Part shown: positions 43,251 through 54,097 of the stretch, piece after piece | Position numbering within the stretch: the stretch's first letter is position 1 | How the letters are laid out: the number at the start of each line of letters is the position of its first letter | Source of the DNA: JAGOBP01 sp046328575 | GTDB lineage: Bacteria; Chloroflexota; Anaerolineae; Fen-1058 | Direction: 5' to 3' | DNA: 64,000 nt | NCBI GenBank assembly: GCA_046328575.1 | Contig: JAXLWI010000007.1 | Span: 33,905 to 97,904, forward strand | Position numbers and translations under genes: made by a program | Notes under the pieces: model-generated | What the model was told of the DNA's origin: nothing | What the model saw: only the letters and a program-made list of their open reading frames with translations | Databases searched by the model: none

Positions 43251-46200
43251 GTGCAGACCACCGAGCCTGTGTCATCCGAGGAATTGACTTCGCCGCACGT
43301 TCGACGCGGTACCCCCACTGCCTATGAAGTGGTCGGTGTAGCCTTGGGCGTGTTGGCTGTGATCGGCTGCGCCGTGGCCATCGGGTTAACAGCTGCGCCT
43401 GTCGCCCCCCTCCAACGCTATATCATCTGGACTATCACCGTAGTGACGGCGATTAATTTGGGCATTGTCTTTGAAGGTGGCGATGCCAATTTTGCAGCCA
43501 TGATGATCATGGCTGCCTTTCTGTCTATGGGCTTTGGTCCAGCCACAGTGGTGGTCACCACAGGCGTTTTGCTGGGTGAAGCCACTCGAATCATGTTTCA
43601 CCGTTGGCTGGACTATGCGCCGCGCAATCTTCGGCGTACGTTGATCACGGCCAGTGTCAATTTATCGATTCATGTGTGGGGGTTGTTGGCTGGCGGCGCC
43701 GTCTATTTGGCATTGCGCGGCCCCTTGCCCATCGTCCAACCCAGTGGCACCGGCTGGACATCGGTTGATTTACAGGCCGCCGCTGTGCCGCTGACGGGTT
43801 TGTTTGTCGGCTATTTGGTGATTAGTTACGGGCTGTTTGCGCTCTACAGCAAGCTCGAAGGGCAGTCGGTACGCCGCGAGGTTCTGTCGCACTGGCGGAT
43901 ATTCGCCACGTTGGAAGTTGTGCCGATGTTCTTCTCCATCCTTATTGCTTCAGTGTCGCTTAATATGCCTTTGCCGGTGTTCGCCGGCTTCTGTATCTTC
44001 CTGATCGTGGGCATGCTGCTGACTCACAATTTAAGCCGCGCTCGCGCTCGACTGGAACAACGCGTGCGCGAGTTGGGGTCGTTGAGTACGGTCGGCCAAG
44101 CCGTAGCCAACAGCCTGGAATTGCCGGCGGTGCTGGACGCCATTCATCGCCAAACACAACAGTTGATGGATGCCCGCTACCTCTACGTCGCCCTCTACGA
44201 CCCCGATAGCCAGCGCCTGATCTTTCCGCTCGCCTATGAACACGACGTATTGACGCGCTATGATAGCCGGCCTTTTGGGCAGGGGCTTACCGAACACGTC
44301 ATCAACAGCCGTAAACCGGTGCTCATCAAACGTGACGTGCGCGGCTACGCGGCGCAGCTGGGCATTGCGCTGACCGGACCGGTGGCGCAATCCTGGCTCG
44401 GTGTGCCGATCGTCTTTGGCGATGAAGTGCTCGGCGTGATCACGGTGCAGAATCTGGAACAACCCGATCGATATAGCGAGGCCAATCGCGACATTCTAGC
44501 CGCCATCGCTGCGCAGGCCGCCACCGCCATTCACACGGCGCAGATGTTCAGCACCGTCCGCCAGCACACCGACAACCTTGCCGTGCTGAACACAGTCTCA
44601 ATGGCTATCAATTCAACGCTCGATCTCGATCGCGTACTGCACATTATTGTGAACTCGGTCGGGCGGTTGATGGGCAATCAGAAAGCGGCGGTCTTTCTGA
44701 CCGACGAAACTGGTGCGCGTGCGACACTGGCGGCCTGGCATCAACTGAGTCCGGCCTACATCGCCGCCTCGCGTGAATTGATCACCGGTCCGCAAGAGCG
44801 CGCCAGAGTCATTGTCAGCCGTCAACCTCTCATCGTCGAAGATCTCCATCTCGATGAGCGTGTGCCCAACACCGCGTCCTCGCCGACGAAGGAGCTTTCG
44901 CGCCTTTGCCGATATGCCCTTGCAAGCGCAGGCACGCGCCATCGGCACTCTTGACGATTTATTACGCCGCACCGCACCGTTTTACACTGGCTGAAACTGA
45001 TCTGCTGAACACGTTTGCCAATCAAGCCGCGTCGGCCATTGTCAACGCCAAACGCTACGGTCATGCCAATCAGGCGCTCACCCGCCGGGTCGATCAACTG
45101 GCCGCCCTGCAACAGATCAGTCCTGTGAACTGTCATCGTCGCTCGATTCCGATCTCGTGCTTCAACAAGTGCTCGATCGCGCGATGGAAAGCACTCAGGC
45201 TTAATACGGCTCGATCGGTCTCTATCAACCCGAACGGCAAATCCCGCGCGCTTCGCAGCAGCGTACCGGGGTTCTCGCCCGAGCAAGACCGCGAAATCCT
45301 TCCAGAGCGAGTGGCCCGTCGAGCGCGGACTGATGGGCCACGCCCTTCTGACTGGTGAAACTGTCAATGCGCCAGATGTCAACCAGGCGTCTGAGTATTA
45401 TCCCGTCGCGTCCGACGTTCGTTCGCAACGACCGTCCCAATCAAGATCAACGAGCGGATCTTGGGGGTCATTAACTTGGAAAGTGTGGAAATCAATCGGT
45501 TTGAGGCCGCCGAAGATTTCGTCATCCAGTTGGCAACTCAGGCGGCCATCGCCCTGCAGAATGCGCAAACTTGTTTGCGCGTGTCGCCACTGGCCGCGAT
45601 CAATGCCTGAAAGCCATTCGCGACGAGCTCGCCCACCGGCATCTTGATGTTCGATTCAGCCACGCGCATCATCCTCGTCAATCCACAAATCGAAACCATG
45701 TGGGCGCTCACCCGTGAACAACTGGAAGGCCAAACGTTACTTACGCTGATTGACCAACCCGACCTGCAAATTGCCGCCAAAATCGGCTATCCGGTGGAAG
45801 ACCTCCAGACCCTCTTGCAGCAATTCACACAGACATACCGCCTGTTGTTCCTAAAGATGTGTTTCCCATGCCGCATTTCTGGCCCAGAGCGCTTCGTGGA
45901 ACGCGTGGATGCCGTGCTGAATGCCGCCGGGCAGCCCTTTGGCTGGATGCTGGTGCTGCGTGATGTGACCGAAGAGCGTGATCTGCAACAACTGCGGGAT
46001 GATCTTACGCACGCGATCGTCGACCTGCGCAGACCGCTGGCCAGCATTCAAGGCAGTTTGTCGCTGATGGGCGAATCGCTAGTCGATCTGCCGAGCGATT
46101 CAGCGAGAAACAGATCTATCGATTAGTCATCGCAGCGCCCAACGATTGTTGAACCTGGTGAATTCGCTATTGGATATCAGCCGTCTGACTTCGCGGGGCA

Positions 46201-46805
46201 AGCCATCGTCACCTTGCGCACCCGACCTTGCTGACGGCTTCACCTCATCGAGAACGTAGTGGAAAACCTATCGCCGCTTGCGTTGGACGCAAATGTCACC
46301 CTGAAGACCCTCTGCCGCGATCTGCCGCCTGTGCTGATCGACGACGAGAAGATCGGGCAGGTGTTGATCAATCTGCTCGATAACGCCTTGAAGTTTACGC
46401 CGCCAGGTGGGCAGATCAACGTCTGTGCTGAGAAGTGGAGCGAAGACGATCATTTTGTATGCTGCCGTATTCGGGATACCGGCTTCCGGCATTCCGGTCG
46501 AATATCGCGCCCGCATTTTCGAGCGCTTTGTGCAGATTCCGGCGCAGGCCGGGCGACGACGCGGCAGTGGATTGGGCCTGAGTTTCTGCCAGTTGGCCGT
46601 CGAGGCGCACGGCAGCCGCATCTGGGCCGATAAGGCCTCCGCCGTTGAACGGCGCTCAAATCAACCGGCAGCGGAATTCTCCTTCACAGTCAAGGTCGCC
46701 GACCCCAAGCAAATGCAGGAATTGGCCCAAACTGGCGTCCTGAAGACACGGGCTGACCACTTGCTATCGAGCCAAAGTCTTGTCAAAACCAAAGCGCTAT
46801 GCTAA
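43251..46805 (+). CDS. Membrane GAF/PAS sensor histidine kinase (frameshifted after about 44.89 kb)
   Basis: From the GTG at 43251 to about 44890 the frame is clean: a membrane domain of 7-8 helices (about residues 25-285), a first GAF domain (about 310-460) and the start of a second GAF (LAVLNTVSMAINSTLDLDRV). After that the protein continues only by jumping frames: TLAETDLLNTFANQAASAIV (near 44990), a PAS domain with LMFDSATRIILVNPQIETMW (near 45650), the HisKA region (LASIQGSLSLMGE, near 46040) and the ATPase domain with DDEKIGQVLINLLDNALKFT (near 46340) and GRRRGSGLGLSFCQLAVEAH (near 46550). It would sense a signal at the membrane and pass phosphate to a response regulator not in the window. 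I read the breaks as sequence errors. Confidence 0.8.
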
Positions 46806-46808
46806 AAT
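46780..46808 (+). promoter_or_regulatory. Promoter for the nusA operon
   Basis: TTGTCA (46780-46785), 17-base spacer, extended -10 TGCTAAAAT (46800-46808), giving a leader of about 110 bases that contains a GGGGTG/CACCCC hairpin near 46870-46886. Confidence 0.6.
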
Positions 46809-46922
46809 ATCGGCGTAGTTCAGTTTAGGCAGCGAATGGAAAGTGGGCGACTACTTTTCTTGTTCCATAGGGGTGTCACTCACCCCCAAATCAGGTGACC
46901 GATGTAGGAGCGGCGGCCGGTT

Positions 46923-48671
46923 ATGAAGGTGAGTTCTTACTCGCGTTCAACCAAATTTGCAGCGAGCGCAATCTGCCCAAGGAAGTGGTGCTGGAAGCGT
47001 TGACCACCGGCGTTGGTCAGCGCCTATCGGCGTGATGTCAACGCGTCAAGCGCAAAACATCACGGCTGTCATCGACGGCACGACCGGGTTGGCACGCCAC
47101 CTGCGCCGAAAAGTCACCCGAAAAGGTGCAGGATTGGCGCACAGAAGTGGCGTTGACGCTGGCGAAGAAGTCGTGCCCAGATATGTCAAACTCGGCGACA
47201 TGATCATGGTCGAGTCGACGCCGGAAGGCTTCGGCCGCATTGCCGCGCAGACGCAGAAGCAGGTCATCCTGGCCATCCGCGAGGCTGAGCGCGGCGCTAT
47301 TTTAACCGCCGAGCGTGAAGGCGAGATCGCCCGGTATGTCGCTCAAGATTGCGGTGGCCGCATCGCAGCCAGTATCGATCCGGCGATGGGCGCGTGCGTG
47401 GGCATGCGCGGGTGCGCATTCAGTCGATCGTCACTGAACTCAGCGGCGAAGATTGACAATCGAGTGGAGCCCGATCCTGGCGTCTATATTCAAAAGGCGC
47501 TGTCGCCAGCGCGCGTCTTAACAGTTCATCCCGAAGATCCCCGTGAGAGCAAGATCCAGCGCTGATCAATGTGCCCGATGATCAACTCAGTTTAGCGATC
47601 GGCCGTGAAGGCCAGAATGCGCGGTTAGCAGCTAGAAACACGGCGTGGCGCATCGATATCAAAGGTGCGACCGAAGCCGCGCGTGAAACCATCGAGCAGG
47701 TCGAAAAAGACCCGGTTTGCAGGAGAAAATGGGCGTGTCGGTGGCCCTGGCCCCGATCGTCAAGGCTTCGCTTCAACGGCATGCCGAGCAATCGCTGCCG
47801 TGGAATGCCGAAGAGATGCAATCGATCAAACGGCTGATCGATGCGGTGCACAATGCAATTGTCGCACGCAAGAATGCCGAGCGAGAGCAAGCTCGCGCGG
47901 CGCTGGCAACGGCCGTTCCGCTCGAAAAGCCGATCGGGCCTGCGCCAGCCGATGGCAACCGAAGCCGCACGTCAGGAATCGATTACGCTGTATCGCGCCC
48001 GCATCCCAATCGCGGCGTACGATACACCCGTCAACGATCTGGGTACTGCTGCTGCGTACCGACGCGGCGCATATCGAGCGCTCTGGCCTGACCAACGTCG
48101 GGCAGATTCATGACATTTGGCGACTGGCGACGAAGCGATGCTGGCGATCGACGGCATCGGACCGAAAGGTCTCGCCGAGATTAAACAGGCTATCGAAGAC
48201 AAAGGGCTGAGGCTCATTCCGATTACGTTGCCCGAGCCGATCTGCACCGGCTGTTGAAGCTGCCGTTGGGCCGGCGGTCGAAGCGCCTGTCGCGGCGGTT
48301 GCGCCAGTGGCTGAGGTCGCGCCTGAAGTCACCGCGCCGATGGCTGAAGCACCACGCCAGTGGCGTCGAGGCTGTGTCCGCGCCATCTGCAGCGGAAGCG
48401 CCGACCAGTCGAACCCATCGCCGCGGCCGCTCCGGCCAGCGCTAAACCAGTTGAACCTCGCCGTCGTTGGCCCAGATGGTCAACCGCTGGTGGCCACGTC
48501 GACGTCGAAGATGTCGAAGACGAGAAGAAGCAGAGCGCAGGGCGGCGGCAAGAAGAAGGGCAAGCGCAGGATCGCGTCATCGTCTTTGACGAAGATCGCG
48601 GCATGATGATCGCCAAGAAGCAACGCAAGGCAGGCCGCGGCAAGGACCTGTTCGATATTGGGGAAGAATAG
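46923..48671 (+). CDS. nusA: Transcription factor NusA with C-terminal extension (frameshifted)
   Basis: Pieces in changing frames give the whole protein in order: N-terminal domain (GEFLLAFNQICSERNLPKEV, just after ATG 46923 with AGGAG upstream), S1/KH region (YVKLGDMIMVESTPEGFGRI; PDDQLSLAIGREGQNARLAA at about 47571), a helix-hairpin-helix repeat region (GLTNVGQIHDI and IDGIGPKGLAEIKQAI near 48090-48200) and an Ala/Pro/Glu-rich tail ending RVIVFDEDRGMMIAKKQRKA. NusA controls pausing, termination and antitermination. At least six frame changes are needed; an essential gene would not survive these, so they are most likely errors in the sequence. Confidence 0.82.
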
Positions 48672-48677
48672 TGCATT

Positions 48678-48957
48678 ATGGCCGGCAAGCACGTTCCGCA
48701 GCGAACTTGTGTTGGCTGCCGTGAAGTGCAAGGGCAGCGTCAACTGGTGCGCGTGGTGAGATCGAGTGATGGACGCGTCCGGATCGATCTCTGCCGGTAA
48801 ACAAGCGGGCCGAGGCGCGTATGTGCACGTTAAACTGGACTGTTGGCAAGCGGCACTGACAGGTGGTCGACTTGCACATGCCTTGAAAGTGCCGCAGATC
48901 CTGACGGCCGATCAGGCTGGTACAAGCCTGCGTGGCTGCGCTACCGAAGGACGATGA
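48678..48957 (+). CDS. ylxR: YlxR/RnpM family RNA-binding protein (one frameshift)
   Basis: ATG 48678 opens KHVPQRTCVGCREVQGQRQL, the YlxR start with its Cys motif, and the next frame from about 48790 continues GKQAGRGAYVHVKLDCWQAAL to 48957. One base change near 48785-48800 joins them to about 93 residues. YlxR (RnpM) sits between nusA and infB in many bacteria and regulates RNase P. The position is exactly as expected. Confidence 0.82.
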
Positions 48958-49079
48958 ACCCGCAGCGTAATTCAATCAACGATATTCTCGATCCGCCGTA
49001 ACCTCCGATCGGGCCGGACACATTCTCCGACCGATCAGGTGCAACATCACCGATCGGTGTCGCACTCTGGAGGTGTGGT

Positions 49080-50839
49080 ATGGCAGAATCCTCACGAATT
49101 GTCGAAATACCCAGCATCATTAGCGTACGTGATTTAGCGCACGCGTCAAAGTCTATTTATCCAACGTCATCCGCGAATTGATGAACAACGGTGTGATGGC
49201 GTCGATCAATCAGCAGATCGATTTCGACACCGCCGCTATCGTATTGCAAGGCTTGGGCTTTGAGCCACGCGAAGAGAAGAAAGTCGAAGAGGTCAGCACC
49301 GAGGATCTGTCCGGCACGTTGTAGATAAGCTGTACGCTAAAGAGGATCATTAATCAAACCCCGACCGCCTGTGGTCACCGTGATGGGTCACGTTGATCAC
49401 GGCAAGACCTCCCTGCTCGACTCCATCCGTCATACCAACGTCGTCGCCGGTGAAGCGGGCGGCATTACACAGCACATCGGCGCGTATCAAGTTGAACACG
49501 ACGGGCGCAAGATCACCTTTCTGGACACACCCGGCCACGAAGCCTTCACCGCCATGCGCGCTCGCGGCGCGCAAGTGACCGACCTTGCCGTGTTGGTGGT
49601 CGCCGCCGACGACGGTGTCATGCCACAGACCAAGGAAGCCATTGCGCACGCCAAGGCCGCGCACGTGCCAATCGTGGTCGCTCTCAACAAGATCGATAAG
49701 CCGGCAATCTGAGCGCGTCAAAAAAGAACTGCACGACAACGGCGTCGTCATCGACGAATACGGCGGCGTCATGTTGTGCGTGTCCCCGTGTCGGCCAGAA
49801 AACGAAGGTATCGACGATCTGCTCGAAGCGATTTTGCTGGTCACCGATTCGCGCGATGTGCGCGCCAATCGATCGGTTGGCCGGTCGGCGCGGTGATCGA
49901 AGGCCGCCTTGATAAATCTCGGGTCCGTCGCGACGATGCTCGTTCAAGACGGCACGTTGAAAGTCGGCGATGGTATTGTCGTAGGCAACATTCACGGCCG
50001 CGTACGCACCATGCAAGACGACAAGGGCAAGCCGATTCAGAAGGCGCTGCCGTCAACGCCCGTGTTGATTTCGAGGTTAGCAGGTGTGCCCGCCGCGGGC
50101 GATCAATTCGAAGCCGTGAGTTGGTCGCCAGGCGCCATCGTGGCCGAGCGTCAGTCGGCGCAACGCAATGAGGCTGCTGCCGCGCCCTGCACCGCGCCTT
50201 GTCGCTCAATGATCTGTTCAGCCGTGTTGCAGGCCGGTGAGTGAAGGAACTGCCGATCATTTTGAAGGCCGACGTGCGAGCCGCGATCGGGCTCGATCGT
50301 CCATGGCTCGACAAGCTCAGCAACGATCAAGTCGAAGTCCGGTCACCCGCACCGGCGCGGGTACCATCGGCAGCTGCGGCGTCTCGCTCGCCATTGCCTC
50401 GGGTGCCATCATCGTCGGCTTCAACGTCGAGGCCGTAGGCCGGCGCGTAAGTTGGCCGACTCGGAAGGCGTGGACATCCGCAAGTACAGCATCATCTACA
50501 AACTCACCGACGACATCCAGAAGGCCATGACGGGCATGCGGGCGGTGTACAAAGAAGGTTGTCACAGGCACAGCCGAAGTGCGCGCCACATTCAAGATCA
50601 AGGGCGCGGGCTACATCGCGGGTTGCTACGTGCGTGAAGGCACCATGCAGCGCGGCGGCAACGCGCGTGTCAGAAGCGCGGCGCCGGAGTCATGCACGGG
50701 CGCTCTCATCGCTCGGCATGAGAAGGACGACGTGAAAGACATCAAAGCCGGCTTCGGTGCGGCATCGCATTATCGAACTTCCGGACATGCAAGAAGGGCG
50801 ACCTGATCGAGTGCTACATGCAGGAGCGCTTGGCAGTAA
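49080..50839 (+). CDS. infB: Translation initiation factor IF-2 (frameshifted)
   Basis: ATG 49080 with GGAGG upstream starts the IF2 N-domain (ESSRIVEIPSIISVRDLAHA). The GTPase domain is intact in one frame from about 49350: VTVMGHVDHGKTSLLDSIRH (G1), FLDTPGHEAFTAMRARGAQV (G3) and ALNKIDKP (G4, near 49690). Later pieces in other frames: GTLKVGDGIVVGNIHGRVRT, LPIILKADV, YSIIYKLTDDIQKAMTGM, YIAGCYVREGTMQRGGNARV. It would be a short IF-2 of about 586 residues with little N-terminal extension. It brings fMet-tRNA to the 30S subunit. At least six frame changes are needed; almost surely sequence errors. Confidence 0.83.
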
Positions 50840-51183
50840 TGGCTACCGGGCGTCAGCAACGGGTCGCCGAGCAAATCAAAGATCAGGATCAGCCAGCGAT
50901 CAGACGCGAACTTGACGATCCGCGTGTCAGCAATCACCGTCACCGATACGACGATCTCGCCCGATCTGCGACGCGTGATCTGTATCGCGTGCAGCACTGG
51001 CAGGCGAGTCAGCCAAAGAGGAAGTGCTGGCCGGATTGACGCACGCGCGCGGTTTCGCACCGCCGTCTGGGCGAGCAGATGCAGCTTGACCGTGCCCGGT
51101 GCACTTTCACTGGGGACAAATCGCTCGAAACGGGCGATCGCATTTCACGGTTGCTCGATCACATCGAGGACGGGCAAGCCTAG
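50839..51183 (+). CDS. rbfA: Ribosome-binding factor A (frameshifted)
   Basis: ATG 50839 overlaps the infB stop (TAATG). MATGRQQRVAEQIKDQ is the usual RbfA start; RRELDDPRVS and VSAITVTDTTISPDLRRV come from two frames, and RRLGEQMQL with TGDRISRLLDHIEDGQA close the protein at 51183. It is about 115 residues, the normal size. RbfA helps 16S rRNA 5-prime end maturation. At least three frame changes are required. Confidence 0.78.
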
Positions 51184-51186
51184 CGC

Positions 51187-52147
51187 ATGGACCCGCTCCC
51201 GATCGATTTTTTGCCGCGCTGCTCGATCGCATTCGGCACGCGACCCGGATTCTGCTGATTACGCACATTTCGCCCGACAGCGACGCGATCGGGAGTGCCT
51301 TGAGCTTGGCGCACGCGCTGCGCCAACTCGGCCTCGATGCGACGCCCGCTTGTAGCGATCCCATCTTCAAGCGCTTTAAGTATCCTTCCGGGTTACGCTG
51401 ACGTCATCCTGAATAGCGGTGATTTCGATCTGATCATCGCACTGGACTGTGGCGACGAATTCCGCTTAGGCCGCCTCTGGTCGATCGGGCCGAGCCGCGC
51501 CCCTTCCTCATCAACATCGATCATCACATCACCAACACGCGCTTCGGTCAGATCAACTGGGTCGATCCATCAGCCTTTAAGCCGCCGAGATCGTGCTCGA
51601 TCTTGTCGATCGGCTGGGCGTGACGCTCACCTTCGACATCGCCACGTGCCTGTTGTACGGCCTCGTCGGCGATACGCTGGGCTTCCGCACGCCCAACACA
51701 ACACCGCGTCAACTGGCTTACGCTGAACGCCTCATGGCAGCAGGCGCTTCGTTGAACGACACCATGGATCATCAATTCAACCGGCGGCCGTTGGCGTTGA
51801 TTTGTTTGTGGGGCAAAGCGCTCAGCACCCTCAAGGTCAAAGACCGCGTCATTTACGCGGCGATCAGCACAGCGATGCGCAAGGCGTGCGGCATGTCGAC
51901 CACAGGCGATATTAGCCTGTCGAGTTTTCTGGTCAGCGCCAACGAAGCCGATCGTTCGGCAGTGTTAATAGAGAAAGACGACGGTCAGATCGAAATCAGC
52001 CTGCGCGCCAAGAAGGGTTTCAACGTGTCCAAGGCCGCGACGGAGTTAGGCGGCGGCGGCCATCCGCTAGCCGCCGGAGCGACCATCGACGGACCGCTGC
52101 CGGACGCGACCCAACGCGTGTTGACGGCGCTCAAGAATAATCCTTAG
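51187..52147 (+). CDS. nrnA: DHH/DHHA1 phosphoesterase, NrnA-like oligoribonuclease/pAp phosphatase (frameshifted in 5-prime half)
   Basis: Fragments give ATRILLITHISPDSDAIGSA (DHH motif I), SGDFDLIIALDCGDEFRLG, INIDHHITN (near 51515, motif III) and, in one clean frame after about 51580, RLGVTLTFDIATCLLYGLVG to the GGGGHPLAAGATI motif of DHHA1 (about 52055). It would be about 320 residues, the usual NrnA length. It degrades short RNA and 3-prime-phosphoadenosine 5-prime-phosphate. The last frameshift at about 51575 marks the end of the poor-quality stretch. Confidence 0.85.
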
Positions 52148-52159
52148 GGCGTGACGACG

Positions 52160-53050
52160 ATGCGTGACGGCTTTTTGATCATCGACAAACCGCGCGGCGT
52201 CACCTCGCACGATGTGGTGCAGCGCGTGCGGCGGGTTGCCCACACGCGGCAAGTTGGTCATGCCGGCACACTCGATCCGCTGGCGACGGGCGTGCTGATC
52301 GTGTGTGTGGGCCAGGCCACCCGCTTGAGTGAATATTTGCTCGGCCACGATAAAGCCTATCGTGCTACAATGTGCCTCGGGGTGGAGACGGACACCTACG
52401 ATGCCGACGGTCAGATCACGGCGACACGCGCCGTCAACGTTGATCGAACGACGTTGGCAGCGGCGTTGCAGCAATTCGTCGGCAATATTCAACAAGTGCC
52501 GCCGATGCACTCCGCCATCAAACAACACGGGCAAAAACTGTATGAACTGGCGCGTGCGGGTGTAGAAGTCGATCGCCCTGCCCGACCCGTTACCATTCAC
52601 TCGATCGAGGTCGTCGACTTTAACGCCCCGCAAGTTGTCATCGATGTGCGGTGTTCGGCAGGCACTTACATCCGCTCGCTGGCGCACGATGTGGGCGAAG
52701 TCCTAGGCACAGGCGCGCATTTGACCGCGCTGAGTCGCACGGCGTCTGGCCCGTTTACGATCGCTGAGGCCACACCGCTCGAGCGGCTTGAGGCTGCCGC
52801 CAACGCTGATGAGTGGACGACTTTTCTGAGATCGATCGATGCAGCGTTGAGCGATTGGCCGTCAGTCGTTTTGGATGAACGTCAACAACAACGCGCTATA
52901 ACCGGTGGCCGGATCGAGGCGCTGCAACTCAACGCCGAACGTTGCCGAGCCTACGATGCTCATGGCAATTTGATCGCCCTGCTCGTCTTCGATCAGAAGA
53001 AACATTGGTGGCGAGCAGAAAAAGTCTTAACAATCAACACTGAACACTGA
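52160..53050 (+). CDS. truB: tRNA pseudouridine(55) synthase TruB
   Basis: A 296-residue enzyme. GFLIIDKPRGVTSHDVV (about residues 4-20) and VGHAGTLDPLATGVLIV (about 34-50, with the catalytic Asp in TLDP) are the TruB motifs; the C-terminus has a PUA-like stretch (QQQRAITGGRIEAL). It makes pseudouridine 55 in tRNA. A GTG at 52151 is an alternative start. It follows nrnA after 12 bases, the common rbfA-nrnA-truB-ribF order. Confidence 0.96.
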   Translation: MRDGFLIIDKPRGVTSHDVVQRVRRVAHTRQVGHAGTLDPLATGVLIVCVGQATRLSEYLLGHDKAYRATMCLGVETDTYDADGQITATRAVNVDRTTLAAALQQFVGNIQQVPPMHSAIKQHGQKLYELARAGVEVDRPARPVTIHSIEVVDFNAPQVVIDVRCSAGTYIRSLAHDVGEVLGTGAHLTALSRTASGPFTIAEATPLERLEAAANADEWTTFLRSIDAALSDWPSVVLDERQQQRAITGGRIEALQLNAERCRAYDAHGNLIALLVFDQKKHWWRAEKVLTINTEH

Positions 53051-53085
53051 GCAAGTAGCAAGATCAAACTCCTTGTCTACTTGTT
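53050..53085. repeat. Short inverted repeat between truB and ribF
   Basis: CAAGTAGCAAG and CTTGTCTACTTG; of the same style as the family B repeats at 34377 and 36893, and also fills most of the gap. Confidence 0.5.
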
Positions 53086-53106
53086 TCTTATCTACTACTA
53101 TTGACC

Positions 53107-54045
53107 ATGCGCTTGATTCATCGTTTCGAAGACGCCCAACTGACTGAAGACAGTGTGGTAACCATTGGTTCGTTTGACGGTGTGCATCGCGGGCATCAGG
53201 CCCTTATCGCCCGTGCGCGCGAGGCGGCGCTGAATACCAATCGGGCAGCGGTAGTGATGACGTTCTTTCCGCATCCCAGCGTCGTGCTTGGCCGTGCTCA
53301 GCCGTTTTATCTCACCTCGCCGGAAGAAAAGGTCGTGCAGCTCAATCAGACCGGTGTGGACTTGATGCTGCAACTCCCTTTCACCGTCGAGACCGTGCAG
53401 ACCCGCGCCGCTGATTTTATCGAGCAATTGCAGACGCACTTACGGATGCGCGAATTGTGGATTGGCCATGATTTTGCGCTGGGCTATAAACGCGAAGGCA
53501 ACGCTGAATTTCTGACACGCTTAGGTGAAGCGCGCGGTTTTAGTGTCCATGCAGTCGATCCTATCACCAACGCTGGCGAAGTCATCAGCAGTAGCAACAT
53601 TCGCGCAGCACTGCATGACGGCGATGTGGCGCACGCGGCGCGGTTGTTGGGTCGACCGTTCCGCTTCAGCGGACGCGTCTCACCCGGCGATGGGCGCGGT
53701 CGCACAATCGGAATTCCGACGGCCAACCTCGACGTGTGGCCGGAACATGCCGTGCCTGCCAACGGCGTGTATGCCTGTCGCGCGTGGATCGGTCATCTGC
53801 CCTTTGCGGCAGCCGTCAACATCGGCACGCGGCCCACAGTCACCGCTGCGGTGCGACGCACCATCGAAGCGCACCTGCTCGATTTCAACAAAGACATCTA
53901 CGGCTTGAATGTCGTGCTTGATTTTGTAGAGCGATTGCGCGGCGAGCAGAAGTTTAGTGGCGTGCAGGAATTAGTGGCGCAAATCAAGCAAGATATCGAT
54001 CGAACTCGTGCGGCGACACGCGAGTTGCTGACGCAACATATGTAA
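53107..54045 (+). CDS. ribF: Bifunctional riboflavin kinase / FAD synthetase
   Basis: A 312-residue protein. TIGSFDGVHRGHQALI (about residues 20-35) is the FAD-synthetase nucleotidyltransferase motif, VISSSNIRAALHDGDV (about 158-173) the second; the C-terminal riboflavin kinase domain has GRGRTIGIPTANL (about 196-208) and NGVYACRAW. It makes FMN and then FAD. TTG 53101 is a possible alternative start. Confidence 0.96.
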   Translation: MRLIHRFEDAQLTEDSVVTIGSFDGVHRGHQALIARAREAALNTNRAAVVMTFFPHPSVVLGRAQPFYLTSPEEKVVQLNQTGVDLMLQLPFTVETVQTRAADFIEQLQTHLRMRELWIGHDFALGYKREGNAEFLTRLGEARGFSVHAVDPITNAGEVISSSNIRAALHDGDVAHAARLLGRPFRFSGRVSPGDGRGRTIGIPTANLDVWPEHAVPANGVYACRAWIGHLPFAAAVNIGTRPTVTAAVRRTIEAHLLDFNKDIYGLNVVLDFVERLRGEQKFSGVQELVAQIKQDIDRTRAATRELLTQHM

Positions 54046-54097
54046 GGCAATTTAGGTCACTCAGCGCACTTCATCTCACTCACCAGCGAGGTCCGTC

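Noticed and set aside
46010..46050. Apparent loss of the phosphorylated His in the sensor kinase (VDLRRPL in place of VHDLRSPL)
   Set aside because: It lies in the zone of many sequence errors, so a missing codon cannot be taken as biology.
46923..52147. Reading nusA, infB, rbfA and nrnA as pseudogenes
   Set aside because: They are essential or near-essential, all pieces are present in order, and the breaks stop abruptly at 51.58 kb; sequence error is far more likely.
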